15,081 bases of DNA from Flavobacteriaceae bacterium (GCA_018672145.1 JABHGH010000036.1:1-15081); one strand, 5' to 3'. Counted from the first letter of the stretch, positions 1 to 7,322 are shown. Translations and numbers: made by a program. The notes: generated by a model from the sequence alone, not told the origin.

Positions 1-2648
1 GAAACAAAAGATGTAACTCTATCATTCTCTTCATAATCCTTTTGATTGTACTCATACACTAGATTCAAAGATAAGTTATCAGACACGGACTTTGTTGCTT
101 CTAAACTAACTCCATATGCGTTAAACTCTTCATCGAGATTAGAGTCAACTTGAAACTCATAAAAACTACCCCCCGCAATTGCAGCTTGTGTAGTGGTTAG
201 TGTTGAAGTTAAAACGGGTGAATTAATGAATTTACCAGCAATTTTATCTTGATAATTACTGTAATATGCACTGACATCTAATGTAAGATCCGAAATATTA
301 TATCTGTACCCAAGCTCAAACATCGTCACAATCTCAGGTTTAACATAATCAAGAGAAACCGCATCACCCGAATAAATGTCATATGCATTTTGCATCACAT
401 AAGGTCCTGTAAACGTGTGTTCAACCCCATTACTTAAATCAACCGTTTGTCTAAATCTTTCGATGCTCTCTTTTGATGATCCAAGAATAGTCATTCTTCC
501 TTGGCTATAGCCAATAAATTTGTCTTGATTGGTTGGGTTTCTAAATCCTTGCTGCGCAGAGAAACGGATATTTTGGTTATCACTTAAATTAAAAAGTAAT
601 CCAAGTCTTGGAGTGATATTACCTTCTTCAAGTACAGTTTGCCTGTCGTATCTAAGGGAACCTGAGAACGTTACTTTGTCATCAAAAATATTTCGCTTGA
701 GCTGTGCGTAAGCTCCATATTCTTGGTACTCAATTGGCTTATCATAATCAGTGTACAAAGTTCCTTTTGTGTTTAAATTATATTGTCTAAGATTTGCTCC
801 AACAATTAATTGACCAATCGAAAGTTTATCTTCGAAATCATAGTCAATTTCGTAATTGTATATCTTAGAAACATCAATAATTTTTGCGCCTGCTCCCAAA
901 TTATTGGCTGAAATTTTAGATGCGGCATCAAACGCAGCATCAAAAGTAGCTGTCCCTGGCTTCAACATTCCAGCATCAGCAGCAGCTCTTGCTGCATCAT
1001 GAGCAGCTTGCGTAGAACCAGGACCTCCAAATAAAGCATCAATGGTAAGTGCTGCAGTTGCTCCATTTGGAAATGCTGGAAGAGGAAATGTAGAGTCAAT
1101 TGGCAATCCTGTTGCGGGATCAAGGTTAGGGGTTCCAGCAGCTAATATATGTCCGCTGATATCTGTCAACAAACTTCCTATCCCAACTAAGTCAGGAGTA
1201 TAACCTTTTGCGGCTGCTAAACCACCCAAATATGTTTGTAGATAGGTAAGACCCCATCCTTGTTCAATCCCAGTAGCACCTGAGGGGTAGGATGACTGTT
1301 GCTGAAGAGCAATGGACATCAATTGAGCAACCAAAGTTTCGCCCGCATCCTCTTTTGTGAAATATATTCTAGAAGTTAACCCTCCAGATTTATACTCAAG
1401 TTTGTGTTGCTCAATTTGAACATCGTCTAAATGGTATCGAGTCCCGCCAGTTGATAAAGGAGCTGTTCCAGTACCAAGCAATGATTGAATAATTATTTCA
1501 GAGTTGTCATTTGGTCTATAATGGATTGCTAAATTTGCCTTTGTATTATTGGTTTCTGCTCCAAACATATCAACATCACTAAAACCAGTAGATAAAATAG
1601 TCCCAAAATAATTTGGAGAATAACTTGTAAAATTTGAAAGAGCTGGGTTACCGGCAACACCAGCTAATTGATCCCAAATTAAAGGGGTTGAGAAAGCTAT
1701 TTCACCTTCTTCATTTACTGCATTATAGTCAGGGGAATTTGTAGCATAGTTGTCAATAATAACTCCGTCTACACTATGTCTATAATCTTGTGCAGACCAA
1801 TCTGTTCCTTCTTTGTGTGAAAGAGAAGCTTTTATTGCCAATTTATCTGAAAGTTGTGTTGCCATTCGAACAGATATTTCTGTAAAGTCATTAGACCCTG
1901 CAGTATCTTGTTCTGTTATTCCCTGCTTGATCTTAGCACTTATTCCTTGGTGGTCAAACGGATTTTTACTGTTTAGAAATAAAATCCCTTTGTAGGCATC
2001 AGCACCATATAATGCAGAAGCTGCTCCAGGCACAAGCTCAATGCTTTGCACATCTAGCTCATTTAAACCAATCAAGTTACCAACCGCAAAACCAAATACA
2101 GGCATTTGGTTATTCATTCCATCAACCAGTGTAACAAGACCCTCGTTATAGATGTCAGAAAACCCTCGGATTTGAACTTGGTTAAATACAAGTCCAGCTT
2201 CAACCAAATTTACGCCTTTAAGGTTTGCAAGACCATTAAAATAGTCAGCAGATGGTGTGTTTTCAATTTTCTGCAGACTAAACTTTTCAACAGTAACTGG
2301 AGATTCAAAAATTCGCTCTGCCATCCTTGAAGCCGATACTACAATCTCATCGAGTTGTGTGCTCCCTTCAGAAAGCTGAATGGCAAGAGATCCGCTTGCA
2401 GAAGTAAACTCTACCGACGTGGATTCAAAACCAACGCTTGAGACTGTGAGTGTAAAAGGAGGTTGCTGATCTGTTGAAAGAGTGAAATTTCCATCAAAGT
2501 CAGTTACTGCTCCAGTACTTCCATCCAGTACGATGTTAGCACCTGGTAATGGTTGCCCATCCGCATCAGATACTGTACCAGAAACTTGTGTCTGTGACCA
2601 CATTGTTAGTGATGCGAACACAGCTAGTAGTGAGAATAGTTTTTTCAT
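1..2648 (-). CDS. TonB-dependent outer-membrane receptor (3' end beyond window)
   Basis: About 882 residues are visible in one open frame from the ATG at 2648-2646 to the window edge; the C-terminal strands are missing. Residues 1-19 look like a signal peptide ending WSQ. Residues 22-95 resemble a carboxypeptidase-regulatory-like (CarboxypepD_reg-like) beta-sandwich (VSGTVSDADGQPLPGANI, then VTDFDGNFTL). The plug begins near 98 (QLDEIVVSASR) and contains VQIRGFSDIYNEG and VPGAASALYGADAYKGIL at about 158-222. The rest has the aromatic, alternating pattern of a barrel. The family imports large or scarce ligands across the outer membrane using TonB-ExbB-ExbD energy. It is not a clear SusC (no SusD partner is visible and the SusC signature region differs), so the substrate is unknown. 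A long Ala/Gly/Pro-rich stretch around residues 500-600 is probably an extracellular loop. The exbBD operon just upstream on the same strand fits the role. Confidence 0.93.
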   Translation of the reverse strand, partial: MKKLFSLLAVFASLTMWSQTQVSGTVSDADGQPLPGANIVLDGSTGAVTDFDGNFTLSTDQQPPFTLTVSSVGFESTSVEFTSASGSLAIQLSEGSTQLDEIVVSASRMAERIFESPVTVEKFSLQKIENTPSADYFNGLANLKGVNLVEAGLVFNQVQIRGFSDIYNEGLVTLVDGMNNQMPVFGFAVGNLIGLNELDVQSIELVPGAASALYGADAYKGILFLNSKNPFDHQGISAKIKQGITEQDTAGSNDFTEISVRMATQLSDKLAIKASLSHKEGTDWSAQDYRHSVDGVIIDNYATNSPDYNAVNEEGEIAFSTPLIWDQLAGVAGNPALSNFTSYSPNYFGTILSTGFSDVDMFGAETNNTKANLAIHYRPNDNSEIIIQSLLGTGTAPLSTGGTRYHLDDVQIEQHKLEYKSGGLTSRIYFTKEDAGETLVAQLMSIALQQQSSYPSGATGIEQGWGLTYLQTYLGGLAAAKGYTPDLVGIGSLLTDISGHILAAGTPNLDPATGLPIDSTFPLPAFPNGATAALTIDALFGGPGSTQAAHDAARAAADAGMLKPGTATFDAAFDAASKISANNLGAGAKIIDVSKIYNYEIDYDFEDKLSIGQLIVGANLRQYNLNTKGTLYTDYDKPIEYQEYGAYAQLKRNIFDDKVTFSGSLRYDRQTVLEEGNITPRLGLLFNLSDNQNIRFSAQQGFRNPTNQDKFIGYSQGRMTILGSSKESIERFRQTVDLSNGVEHTFTGPYVMQNAYDIYSGDAVSLDYVKPEIVTMFELGYRYNISDLTLDVSAYYSNYQDKIAGKFINSPVLTSTLTTTQAAIAGGSFYEFQVDSNLDEEFNAYGVSLEATKSVSDNLSLNLVYEYNQKDYEENDRVTSFV

Positions 2649-2681
2649 TATTAGTTGTTTTTGTTAAAATTCTTTAGTTCG

Positions 2682-2712
2682 TAAAGATACTATTTAATTT
2701 TTTTTGATGAAA
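2682..2712 (-). promoter_or_regulatory. Probable promoter of the TonB-dependent receptor
   Basis: On the minus strand TATCTTTA (2689-2682) matches seven of eight positions of the Bacteroidota -7 element TAnnTTTG. TTTC (2712-2709), 19 bases upstream, resembles the -33 TTTG. The -7 element ends 33 bases before the ATG, a usual leader length. No ribosome-binding site is seen; the leader is A/T rich, as is common in this phylum. Confidence 0.5.
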
Positions 2713-2737
2713 TGAGTGATTTTTTCTTCCTTTTTTT

Positions 2738-3391
2738 TTAAAAAATGTAAAAAATCAAGCCCAATTTTGCATATTTTATTGTGCCAAATGGTTTATTCTG
2801 AAACGGTTCGATTGTCTCAAAAAGAGTGTCGATCGGAAAGGAGTAAGTTAAGTTCCAAGTATTGTTCCCAACATTTAATCGAAAGGCCAATCGGAATTTA
2901 TCCAGTGACAAAGCTGTTTTAGAATCAGAAAGTCCGTTGCGTGAATGTTGAGTTGCATTAAGTGTATAATACCCTACTATGCCTGCATGTACACGCCAAA
3001 AGTGATAGTTTGTTGGTGAAGAATCTCGCCAACGAAATTCAATGGGGATTTCAATTTCAGAACTATTCCACTGATTGACTATGTCATTAGGTACAATCAA
3101 GAAGCTATTTTCAATGGAATCGTATTGGTAGTTCGTGTAGATCACATTGTATGCAACGCCTAGTCCAACACCCAACGCAAGATTGCGATTTGCAGTAAAG
3201 GGCATGTCACGTATAAAACCTAATGAAAATGTATGTGACAATTTGTTTTGTGTGACACCCTCTGGCGCGTCTAGAAGCAACGGGTAACCAATTGTTGCAT
3301 AAAGTTGGTCTTCCCTGTATTTTGAGTCGTTCGTCGTCTGTGCACTAGCCCAAAAAGAAAAGAATAAGAGTCCAAAGATGGCGTTTCGCAT
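2738..3391 (-). CDS. Small outer-membrane beta-barrel protein, PorT/OMP_b-brl-like
   Basis: 217 residues. Residues 1-17 (MRNAIFGLLFFSFWASA) form a clear signal peptide. The mature part alternates polar and hydrophobic residues in strand-like blocks (for example LALGVGLGVAYNVIYT and FRLAFRLNVGNNTWNLTYSF) and ends in an aromatic strand closing with Phe. This is typical of the 8- to 10-strand outer-membrane barrels annotated in Bacteroidota as porin family or outer membrane protein beta-barrel domain. It lies 58 bases downstream of the second exbD on the same strand, with a hairpin terminator between them, so it may be expressed by readthrough or separately. A specific role such as the type IX secretion protein PorT cannot be assigned; only the fold class is supported. 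Confidence 0.72.
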   Translation of the reverse strand: MRNAIFGLLFFSFWASAQTTNDSKYREDQLYATIGYPLLLDAPEGVTQNKLSHTFSLGFIRDMPFTANRNLALGVGLGVAYNVIYTNYQYDSIENSFLIVPNDIVNQWNSSEIEIPIEFRWRDSSPTNYHFWRVHAGIVGYYTLNATQHSRNGLSDSKTALSLDKFRLAFRLNVGNNTWNLTYSFPIDTLFETIEPFQNKPFGTIKYAKLGLIFYIF

Positions 3392-3402
3392 AATTCAAAA
3401 AT

Positions 3403-3427
3403 AAAAAAAGCGCCAAGAATGGCGCTT
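3403..3427 (-). terminator. Rho-independent terminator after the exbB-exbD operon
   Basis: An 8-bp perfect stem (AAGCGCCA at 3408-3415 paired with TGGCGCTT at 3420-3427) surrounds a 4-base loop. On the minus strand it is followed at once by a run of seven T. It sits between the exbD stop codon and the start of the downstream barrel gene, so it probably ends or attenuates the exb transcript. The plus-strand side has a weaker T run after three intervening bases, so some bidirectional activity is possible. Confidence 0.8.
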
Positions 3428-3449
3428 ATAATTTTTTAAATGGTTAGCA

Positions 3450-3932
3450 TTACTTTACGTTTTGCTTATAATCTCCTATTCGTGTAGTATAGTTGATTTT
3501 CAATGCATTGACCTTACGCAGTTCTTGTTTGATGTCAGAAATGAGACCCATTTTTGTGTCTCCATCAACTTTGAGCGCAGTTGTTAACACGTTTTGAAGC
3601 TCTTGACGCTTGGATGCTTTTTCTGCCAAAACAAAGGCAGCGACATCTTGTACTGTAGCAAACTTATCATTGAGTTGAATACGTGCTTGCGTACCAAATT
3701 TGTCTTGATATCGCATACTTGGCTTACCAGCGTAGATATACATAACACGATCTTTTTTATCAAGTTTTTGTACTTGATCGGCAGCAGGAAGCGTATTGGA
3801 CACCATTAAGGTACTATCACGCATAACGGTTGCTACCATAAAAAAGAACAGCAACATAAACACAATGTCGGGCAAAGAAGCTGTTGATATCGCGGGAAGT
3901 TCTCCGCCTTTTTTCTTTTTAAACTTCGACAT
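3450..3932 (-). CDS. exbD: ExbD/TolR biopolymer transport protein (second copy)
   Basis: 160 residues, the usual ExbD size. A basic cytoplasmic N-terminus (SKFKKKKGG) is followed by one membrane helix, about residues 20-37 (SLPDIVFMLLFFFMVATV). Asp22 at its start matches the proton-carrying Asp of E. coli ExbD (Asp25). The remaining ~120 residues would be periplasmic. ExbD sits inside the ExbB pentamer and couples proton flow to TonB movement. The ATG lies two bases after the stop codon of the preceding exbD, implying translational coupling. The two ExbD proteins are clearly different in sequence, so this is an old or functional duplication and not a recent copy. Confidence 0.92.
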   Translation of the reverse strand: MSKFKKKKGGELPAISTASLPDIVFMLLFFFMVATVMRDSTLMVSNTLPAADQVQKLDKKDRVMYIYAGKPSMRYQDKFGTQARIQLNDKFATVQDVAAFVLAEKASKRQELQNVLTTALKVDGDTKMGLISDIKQELRKVNALKINYTTRIGDYKQNVK

Positions 3933-3934
3933 AA

Positions 3935-4558
3935 TTAATTTGTTTTACTCGGTTCTGCTTCTGAGAGTTTTTGCGGAAAGAGCGTCTTCACTTCACTCAA
4001 TAATGGTTTGAGTCGTTCTTTTTCCGAGACACTCGTTCGTGGATCGTTATAGATCTTATCTGCTTGTACAAAATCTAATCCAAGATTAGGATTTAGACGT
4101 TTAAACTCACGATTACGAAGAACGTTATAAGCAGCTACCAATTCATTTTGAACAGCGATATACACCTTATAGTCGGTTTCCCTATCGTTTTTCAGAGAGA
4201 TCACAGCCTTTTCAGGATTATCTGATGAATCGGAATTGCGTTTTCCTAAACAATAGGAGCATGCTTCTTCTCCTTTGCCGCCTCCGTTGTCTAGAAACTT
4301 AACCGCTTCTTCACGCAGTTGTGCAAGCTCAAGTGGTTTTTCCTCCACTAAAAGCTGATTAAACTTGTTCACAACAACGGAAAAGATGTTACGCTCCTTG
4401 ATAATTGGAGGGTCTAAAACGTCTTCCATCGGAGGTAACTTCCTGTTGAGACCCGAATCGGTCTCGATGGTTGTTGTTACTAGGAAGAAGATAAGCAGTA
4501 AAAAGGCAATATCTGCCATTGATCCTGCGTTAACTTCTGGTGCTTTTCTTCTAGCCAT
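3935..4558 (-). CDS. exbD: ExbD/TolR biopolymer transport protein (first copy, long form)
   Basis: 207 residues, longer than the typical ~140. A short basic N-terminus (MARRKAPEVNAG) leads into a single helix, about residues 14-31 (MADIAFLLLIFFLVTTTI), with the conserved Asp16 that would carry protons. The periplasmic part contains an extra segment near 91-115 that is Gly/Ser/Asp rich and holds a cysteine pair, Cys100 and Cys103 (CSYC). These are the only cysteines in the protein, so a disulfide or metal site is possible. The gene starts six bases after the four-helix gene and ends two bases before the next exbD, so all are in one operon. The extended form is, as far as I recall, usual in Flavobacteriia. 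Confidence 0.92.
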   Translation of the reverse strand: MARRKAPEVNAGSMADIAFLLLIFFLVTTTIETDSGLNRKLPPMEDVLDPPIIKERNIFSVVVNKFNQLLVEEKPLELAQLREEAVKFLDNGGGKGEEACSYCLGKRNSDSSDNPEKAVISLKNDRETDYKVYIAVQNELVAAYNVLRNREFKRLNPNLGLDFVQADKIYNDPRTSVSEKERLKPLLSEVKTLFPQKLSEAEPSKTN

Positions 4559-4564
4559 GATAGT

Positions 4565-5020
4565 TTACTTTTTCAAACGAGCAATACTCGGGTATAGCAT
4601 AGAACCTACCGCAATGAATACTAGGAAGTAAAACGTGCGGAGCCCTGTCTCAATCCAACGCGAACCAGAAGCAGAAAGCATGTCGCCGTCTTTGAGCGAC
4701 GTTTCCGTTCCGGAAGAAAACAAAAAGGCAATTAAAACAATGGCGATAAAAGCGCCAACTGATATCATTGCTTTTCTAAGTTTACTTTTATCGGCTGCTA
4801 GATTACTAAACGAAAACACCAACGTTAGAGCGACGGTGATAATCAGAATGACAATCGCAAGAAAAACCATAGTTGAAACTATCCCATAGTCTCCCGCTAA
4901 AGCATTCATTTTGATGGAATCATCTCCTTGACTTAAAATTACAGCTTGTAAAATCAAACCGAGAACACCTAAAGCCAAAGCGAGATATGTAAATATTTTT
5001 TGAGTATTCATAAGATACAT
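4565..5020 (-). CDS. Four-helix inner-membrane protein in the exbBD operon
   Basis: 151 residues with four predicted membrane helices at about 11-31, 46-71, 85-104 and 128-146. The segment between helices 1 and 2 carries Gly/Asp (SQGDDSIKMNALAGDYG). It has no catalytic motif I recognise. It is placed between exbB (15 bases upstream) and exbD (six bases downstream) on the same strand, so it is probably co-expressed and may be an accessory subunit of the proton channel or TonB complex; that role is inferred only from position. An internal ATG at codon 4 (5011) is an equally good start and would give MNTQKIFTYL. Conserved hypothetical proteins of this size at this locus are familiar in flavobacterial genomes. 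Confidence 0.8.
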   Translation of the reverse strand: MYLMNTQKIFTYLALALGVLGLILQAVILSQGDDSIKMNALAGDYGIVSTMVFLAIVILIITVALTLVFSFSNLAADKSKLRKAMISVGAFIAIVLIAFLFSSGTETSLKDGDMLSASGSRWIETGLRTFYFLVFIAVGSMLYPSIARLKK

Positions 5021-5035
5021 TTTTGTGATTTGGTG

Positions 5036-5878
5036 TTACTTACTATTCGCAACCAACATATCCATTAATGTGATAGAAGCGTCTTCCATATCATTAACAA
5101 TACTATCAATTTTAGCAACAATATAGTTGTAGAAAATCTGTAGAATAATCGCAACAATCAAACCGAATACGGTTGTCAAAAGTGCAACTTTAATACCACC
5201 CGCTACTAAAGAAGGTTGCATATCTCCTGCTGCTTCAATTTTGTCAAAGGCCTGGATCATACCAATTACAGTTCCCATAAACCCAAGCATCGGCGCAAGA
5301 GCAATAAACAACGAAATCCAAGATACGTTCTTTTCGAGTTGTCCCATTTGAACACCTCCGTAGGCAACGACTGCTTTTTCAGCGTTTTCGATCCCTTCAG
5401 ACGAGCGATCTAAACCTTGATAAAAGATAGACGCAACAGGTCCTTTTGTGTTTCGGCAAACTTCTTTTGCTGCCTCTACACCACCACTCTTTAGGGCGTC
5501 TTCAACATCTTGCGTGAGCTTGCTAGTGTTGGTTGTAGAAAGATTCAAGAAGATAATACGTTCAATTGCAATCGCTAGACCTAAAATAAGACATAGCAAA
5601 ACAATACCCATAAATCCAGGTCCACCTTCAATAAAACGTTTTTTGAGTTCTTGAGTAAAACTAGGGGCAGGTGCTTCCTCGACCTCCACTTCAGGCATTG
5701 CTTCCATAACAACTTCTTCAACAACGGCTAAGGAATCGACAACCAGAGAGTCTGCTTCAACAAGGTTAACTTCTTCAGATACTTCTTCAGTAGGTTCTTG
5801 TGAAAAATTTGTGTTTGCCCATGTCGCAGGTTGTGCAGAAAAGGCAATCAATAATAGAAATAGTTTAAATCGTTTCAT
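5036..5878 (-). CDS. exbB: ExbB/TolQ/MotA-family proton channel protein
   Basis: 280 residues. Residues 1-21 are a signal-like hydrophobic segment (FKLFLLLIAFSAQPATWA). A Glu/Val-rich acidic linker covers about 28-70. The MotA/TolQ/ExbB core follows, with helices near 88-111, 187-210 and 229-254. Thr203 in LGFMGTVIGM and Thr235/Thr236 in ALLTTVFGL match the conserved threonines lining the E. coli ExbB channel. ExbB pentamers conduct protons with ExbD and drive TonB. It is the first gene of the operon, followed by the four-helix gene and two exbD genes. The N-terminal extension plus acidic linker is longer than in E. coli ExbB but common in Bacteroidota. The ATG at 5878-5876 fits the signal segment. 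Confidence 0.93.
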   Translation of the reverse strand: MKRFKLFLLLIAFSAQPATWANTNFSQEPTEEVSEEVNLVEADSLVVDSLAVVEEVVMEAMPEVEVEEAPAPSFTQELKKRFIEGGPGFMGIVLLCLILGLAIAIERIIFLNLSTTNTSKLTQDVEDALKSGGVEAAKEVCRNTKGPVASIFYQGLDRSSEGIENAEKAVVAYGGVQMGQLEKNVSWISLFIALAPMLGFMGTVIGMIQAFDKIEAAGDMQPSLVAGGIKVALLTTVFGLIVAIILQIFYNYIVAKIDSIVNDMEDASITLMDMLVANSK

Positions 5879-5912
5879 AATAAAGTATGTATGTGTAAGT
5901 TTTTTCGATCGT

Positions 5913-5939
5913 TAAAGATATAAAAATTAGTTAAACAAA
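5913..5939 (-). promoter_or_regulatory. Probable promoter of the exbB operon
   Basis: Minus-strand TATCTTTA (5920-5913) is the same -7-like octamer seen ahead of the TonB-dependent receptor gene. A perfect TTTG (5939-5936) lies 15 bases upstream, somewhat closer than the usual 17-23. The -7 element ends 34 bases before the exbB ATG. It lies in the short gap between tRNA-Ser and exbB, so exbB need not depend on tRNA readthrough. Confidence 0.45.
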
Positions 5940-5943
5940 CTAG

Positions 5944-6031
5944 CAGAGAGGAAGGGATTCGAACCCTCGATACGCTTTTGGCGTATACACACTTTCCAGG
6001 CGTGCGCCTTCGACCACTCGGCCACCTCTCT
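5944..6031 (-). tRNA. tRNA-Ser (anticodon GGA)
   Basis: 88 bases. The acceptor stem AGAGAGG (6031-6025) pairs with CCTCTCT (5951-5945), with discriminator G at 5944; CCA is not encoded. The D-arm contains GCCGAGTGGTCGAAGGC. The anticodon loop CTGGAAA gives anticodon GGA, reading UCC and UCU serine codons. A long variable arm (ATACGC...GCGTAT) marks a class II serine tRNA, and GGTTCGAATCC is the T-arm. It lies between tatD and exbB on the same strand. A sequence CATATTTG about 11 bases upstream of the 5' end could be its -7 element. Confidence 0.96.
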
Positions 6032-6075
6032 AAAGTTCGGCATCAAATATGCTATTTATTTCTCAAAATAAAAAC

Positions 6076-6843
6076 TTAACAAAGCCCAAATAAATTTTTT
6101 GCGTTTTTCGAGGTTATATGTGCCATTTCCTCGGGTGATACAGCAAAAACCTCTGCCATTTTGTGAGCAACAAGCGGCAAATATGCGCTTTCATTTCGTT
6201 TTCCACGATATGGTGTGGGCGCTAAATAAGGGGCATCCGTTTCAAGTACCATTTTTTCAAGGGGAAGGTTGGCTAAAAAAGAGTCAATCTTTCCATTTTT
6301 AAAGGTGACGACCCCACCAATTCCCAAATAAAACCCAAGGTCGAGCGCGCGTTGTGCGTCGTTTTTTGTGCCGGTGAAACAATGAAAAACGCCCCGTAAA
6401 CGAGCATCCTTATTCCCCTCCAACACATCAAAAATAGGCGCAAATGCATCACGACAGTGAATCGCAATTGGCAAATCAAGGTCAATCGCCCATTCGATTT
6501 GGCGAGCAAACGCCTCTTGCTGTTGCTTTTGAAAGGTTTTGTCCCAATACAAGTCCATACCGATTTCGCCAACCGCTACAAAAGGGTGTGTGTCCAATTG
6601 CTCTCGTACATGCGCCAACTCTTCTTCCACATTATGGCCAACATGGGTTGGATGCAACCCCATCATTAAATGAACATTGTTGGGATAGGCACTTTTGACC
6701 TCATGCATGATTGTCGTGGTTTCGGAGTCAATCGCAGGTAGGATTAGCTGAGAAACTCCTGCTGAAAAGGCACGAGCAATGGCTTCGTCACGATCCTCAT
6801 CAAAGGCGTCTGCGTAAATATGGGTATGGGTGTCAATCAACAT
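6076..6843 (-). CDS. tatD: TatD-family metal-dependent deoxyribonuclease
   Basis: 255 residues, normal for the family, with all metal-site motifs present: DTHTHIY with His6 and His8; GEIGMDLYWD with Glu93; AIHCRD with His129; VFHCF with His154; and ETDAPYLAP with Asp203, followed by PYRGKRNE. TatD enzymes are TIM-barrel hydrolases with two metals in the cytoplasm that act as 3'-5' exonucleases on DNA and on peroxide-damaged ends; some members have been tied to D-aminoacyl-tRNA deacylation. It starts 41 bases from the divergent protease gene, and its 3' end faces tRNA-Ser 44 bases downstream on the same strand, with no obvious terminator between. Confidence 0.93.
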   Translation of the reverse strand: MLIDTHTHIYADAFDEDRDEAIARAFSAGVSQLILPAIDSETTTIMHEVKSAYPNNVHLMMGLHPTHVGHNVEEELAHVREQLDTHPFVAVGEIGMDLYWDKTFQKQQQEAFARQIEWAIDLDLPIAIHCRDAFAPIFDVLEGNKDARLRGVFHCFTGTKNDAQRALDLGFYLGIGGVVTFKNGKIDSFLANLPLEKMVLETDAPYLAPTPYRGKRNESAYLPLVAHKMAEVFAVSPEEMAHITSKNAKNLFGLC

Positions 6844-6848
6844 CTGCG

Positions 6849-6865
6849 CAAAAGTAATAGATTTG
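6849..6865. promoter_or_regulatory. Back-to-back -7 elements of the tatD / aspartic protease divergent promoter
   Basis: Two exact TAnnTTTG octamers face away from each other: TACTTTTG on minus (6856-6849), five bases before the tatD ATG, and TAGATTTG on plus (6858-6865), 19 bases before the protease ATG. Short inverted arms GCGCA (6846-6850) and TGCGC (6867-6871) flank them. The plus element is well placed, although no TTTG -33 box is evident. The minus element would give an almost leaderless message and is less certain. Confidence 0.35.
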
Positions 6866-6884
6866 ATGCGCTAAAAATAGGACA

Positions 6885-7322
6885 ATGCAAACGCTTTATC
6901 AATTTTTAAAACCCAAAGGATACGTAAGGGCTAGACTGCAAACCTTAGAAACCAATCATTATGTAGTAAACGTAACGCTCAACGGCACAACAGGACGGTT
7001 TATCTTGGACACAGGTGCTTCGATGACATGTGTATCGATTGATTTGGTCGATCATTTTCGCCTAAACGCCAAGCCGAGTGAGGAAAAGGCTTCGAGTGCG
7101 AGTTCAAATGAACTCGATACCGAAGTTGCCCATCACAATGCTTTGATCATTGGCCCATGGAGATCCAAACGCCGATCAGTGGTGTTGTTTGATTTACAAG
7201 CGGTGAACATCGCTCTTCAAAAGCAAGATATTGAAGCGGTGGATGGGATTATCGGTGCCGACATCCTTAAAACCTCAAAAGCGGTGATTGATTATACAAA
7301 TGACTGGTTATACCTAAAATAA
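6885..7322 (+). CDS. Small retropepsin-like (clan AA) aspartic protease
   Basis: 145 residues. The active-site motif FILDTGAS has the catalytic Asp42 after a beta-strand pair (HYVVNVTLNGTTGRF), as in retropepsin-like proteases. A second conserved block, DGIIGADIL (120-128), matches the Gly-containing hydrophobic motif that supports the active site. Only one DTG triad is present, so the enzyme would have to work as a homodimer, like retroviral proteases. No signal peptide or membrane helix is seen, so a cytoplasmic location is inferred. Substrates are unknown. It diverges from tatD and converges on sucB, with no partner gene in the same direction. The ATG at 6885 leaves a plausible 25-residue lead before the first strand. 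Confidence 0.8.
   Translation: MQTLYQFLKPKGYVRARLQTLETNHYVVNVTLNGTTGRFILDTGASMTCVSIDLVDHFRLNAKPSEEKASSASSNELDTEVAHHNALIIGPWRSKRRSVVLFDLQAVNIALQKQDIEAVDGIIGADILKTSKAVIDYTNDWLYLK

Noticed and set aside
2716..2922. Plus-strand open frame over the barrel gene 3' end
   Set aside because: Overlaps the coding strand of a signal-peptide-bearing barrel protein and shows no protein-like features.
3396..3403. TATTTTTG (minus) as a standard promoter of the barrel gene
   Set aside because: Exact -7 match, but only four bases from the ATG, overlapping the terminator T run and with no -33 box; likely chance, so not listed as a feature.
5944..6031. tRNA-Ser as an integration site for a mobile element
   Set aside because: No duplicated tRNA 3' end, integrase or foreign-looking gene lies beside it; both neighbours are core genes.
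6273..6572. 99-codon minus-strand frame inside tatD
   Set aside because: Frame-shifted copy of tatD codons; tatD itself has every metal-binding motif.
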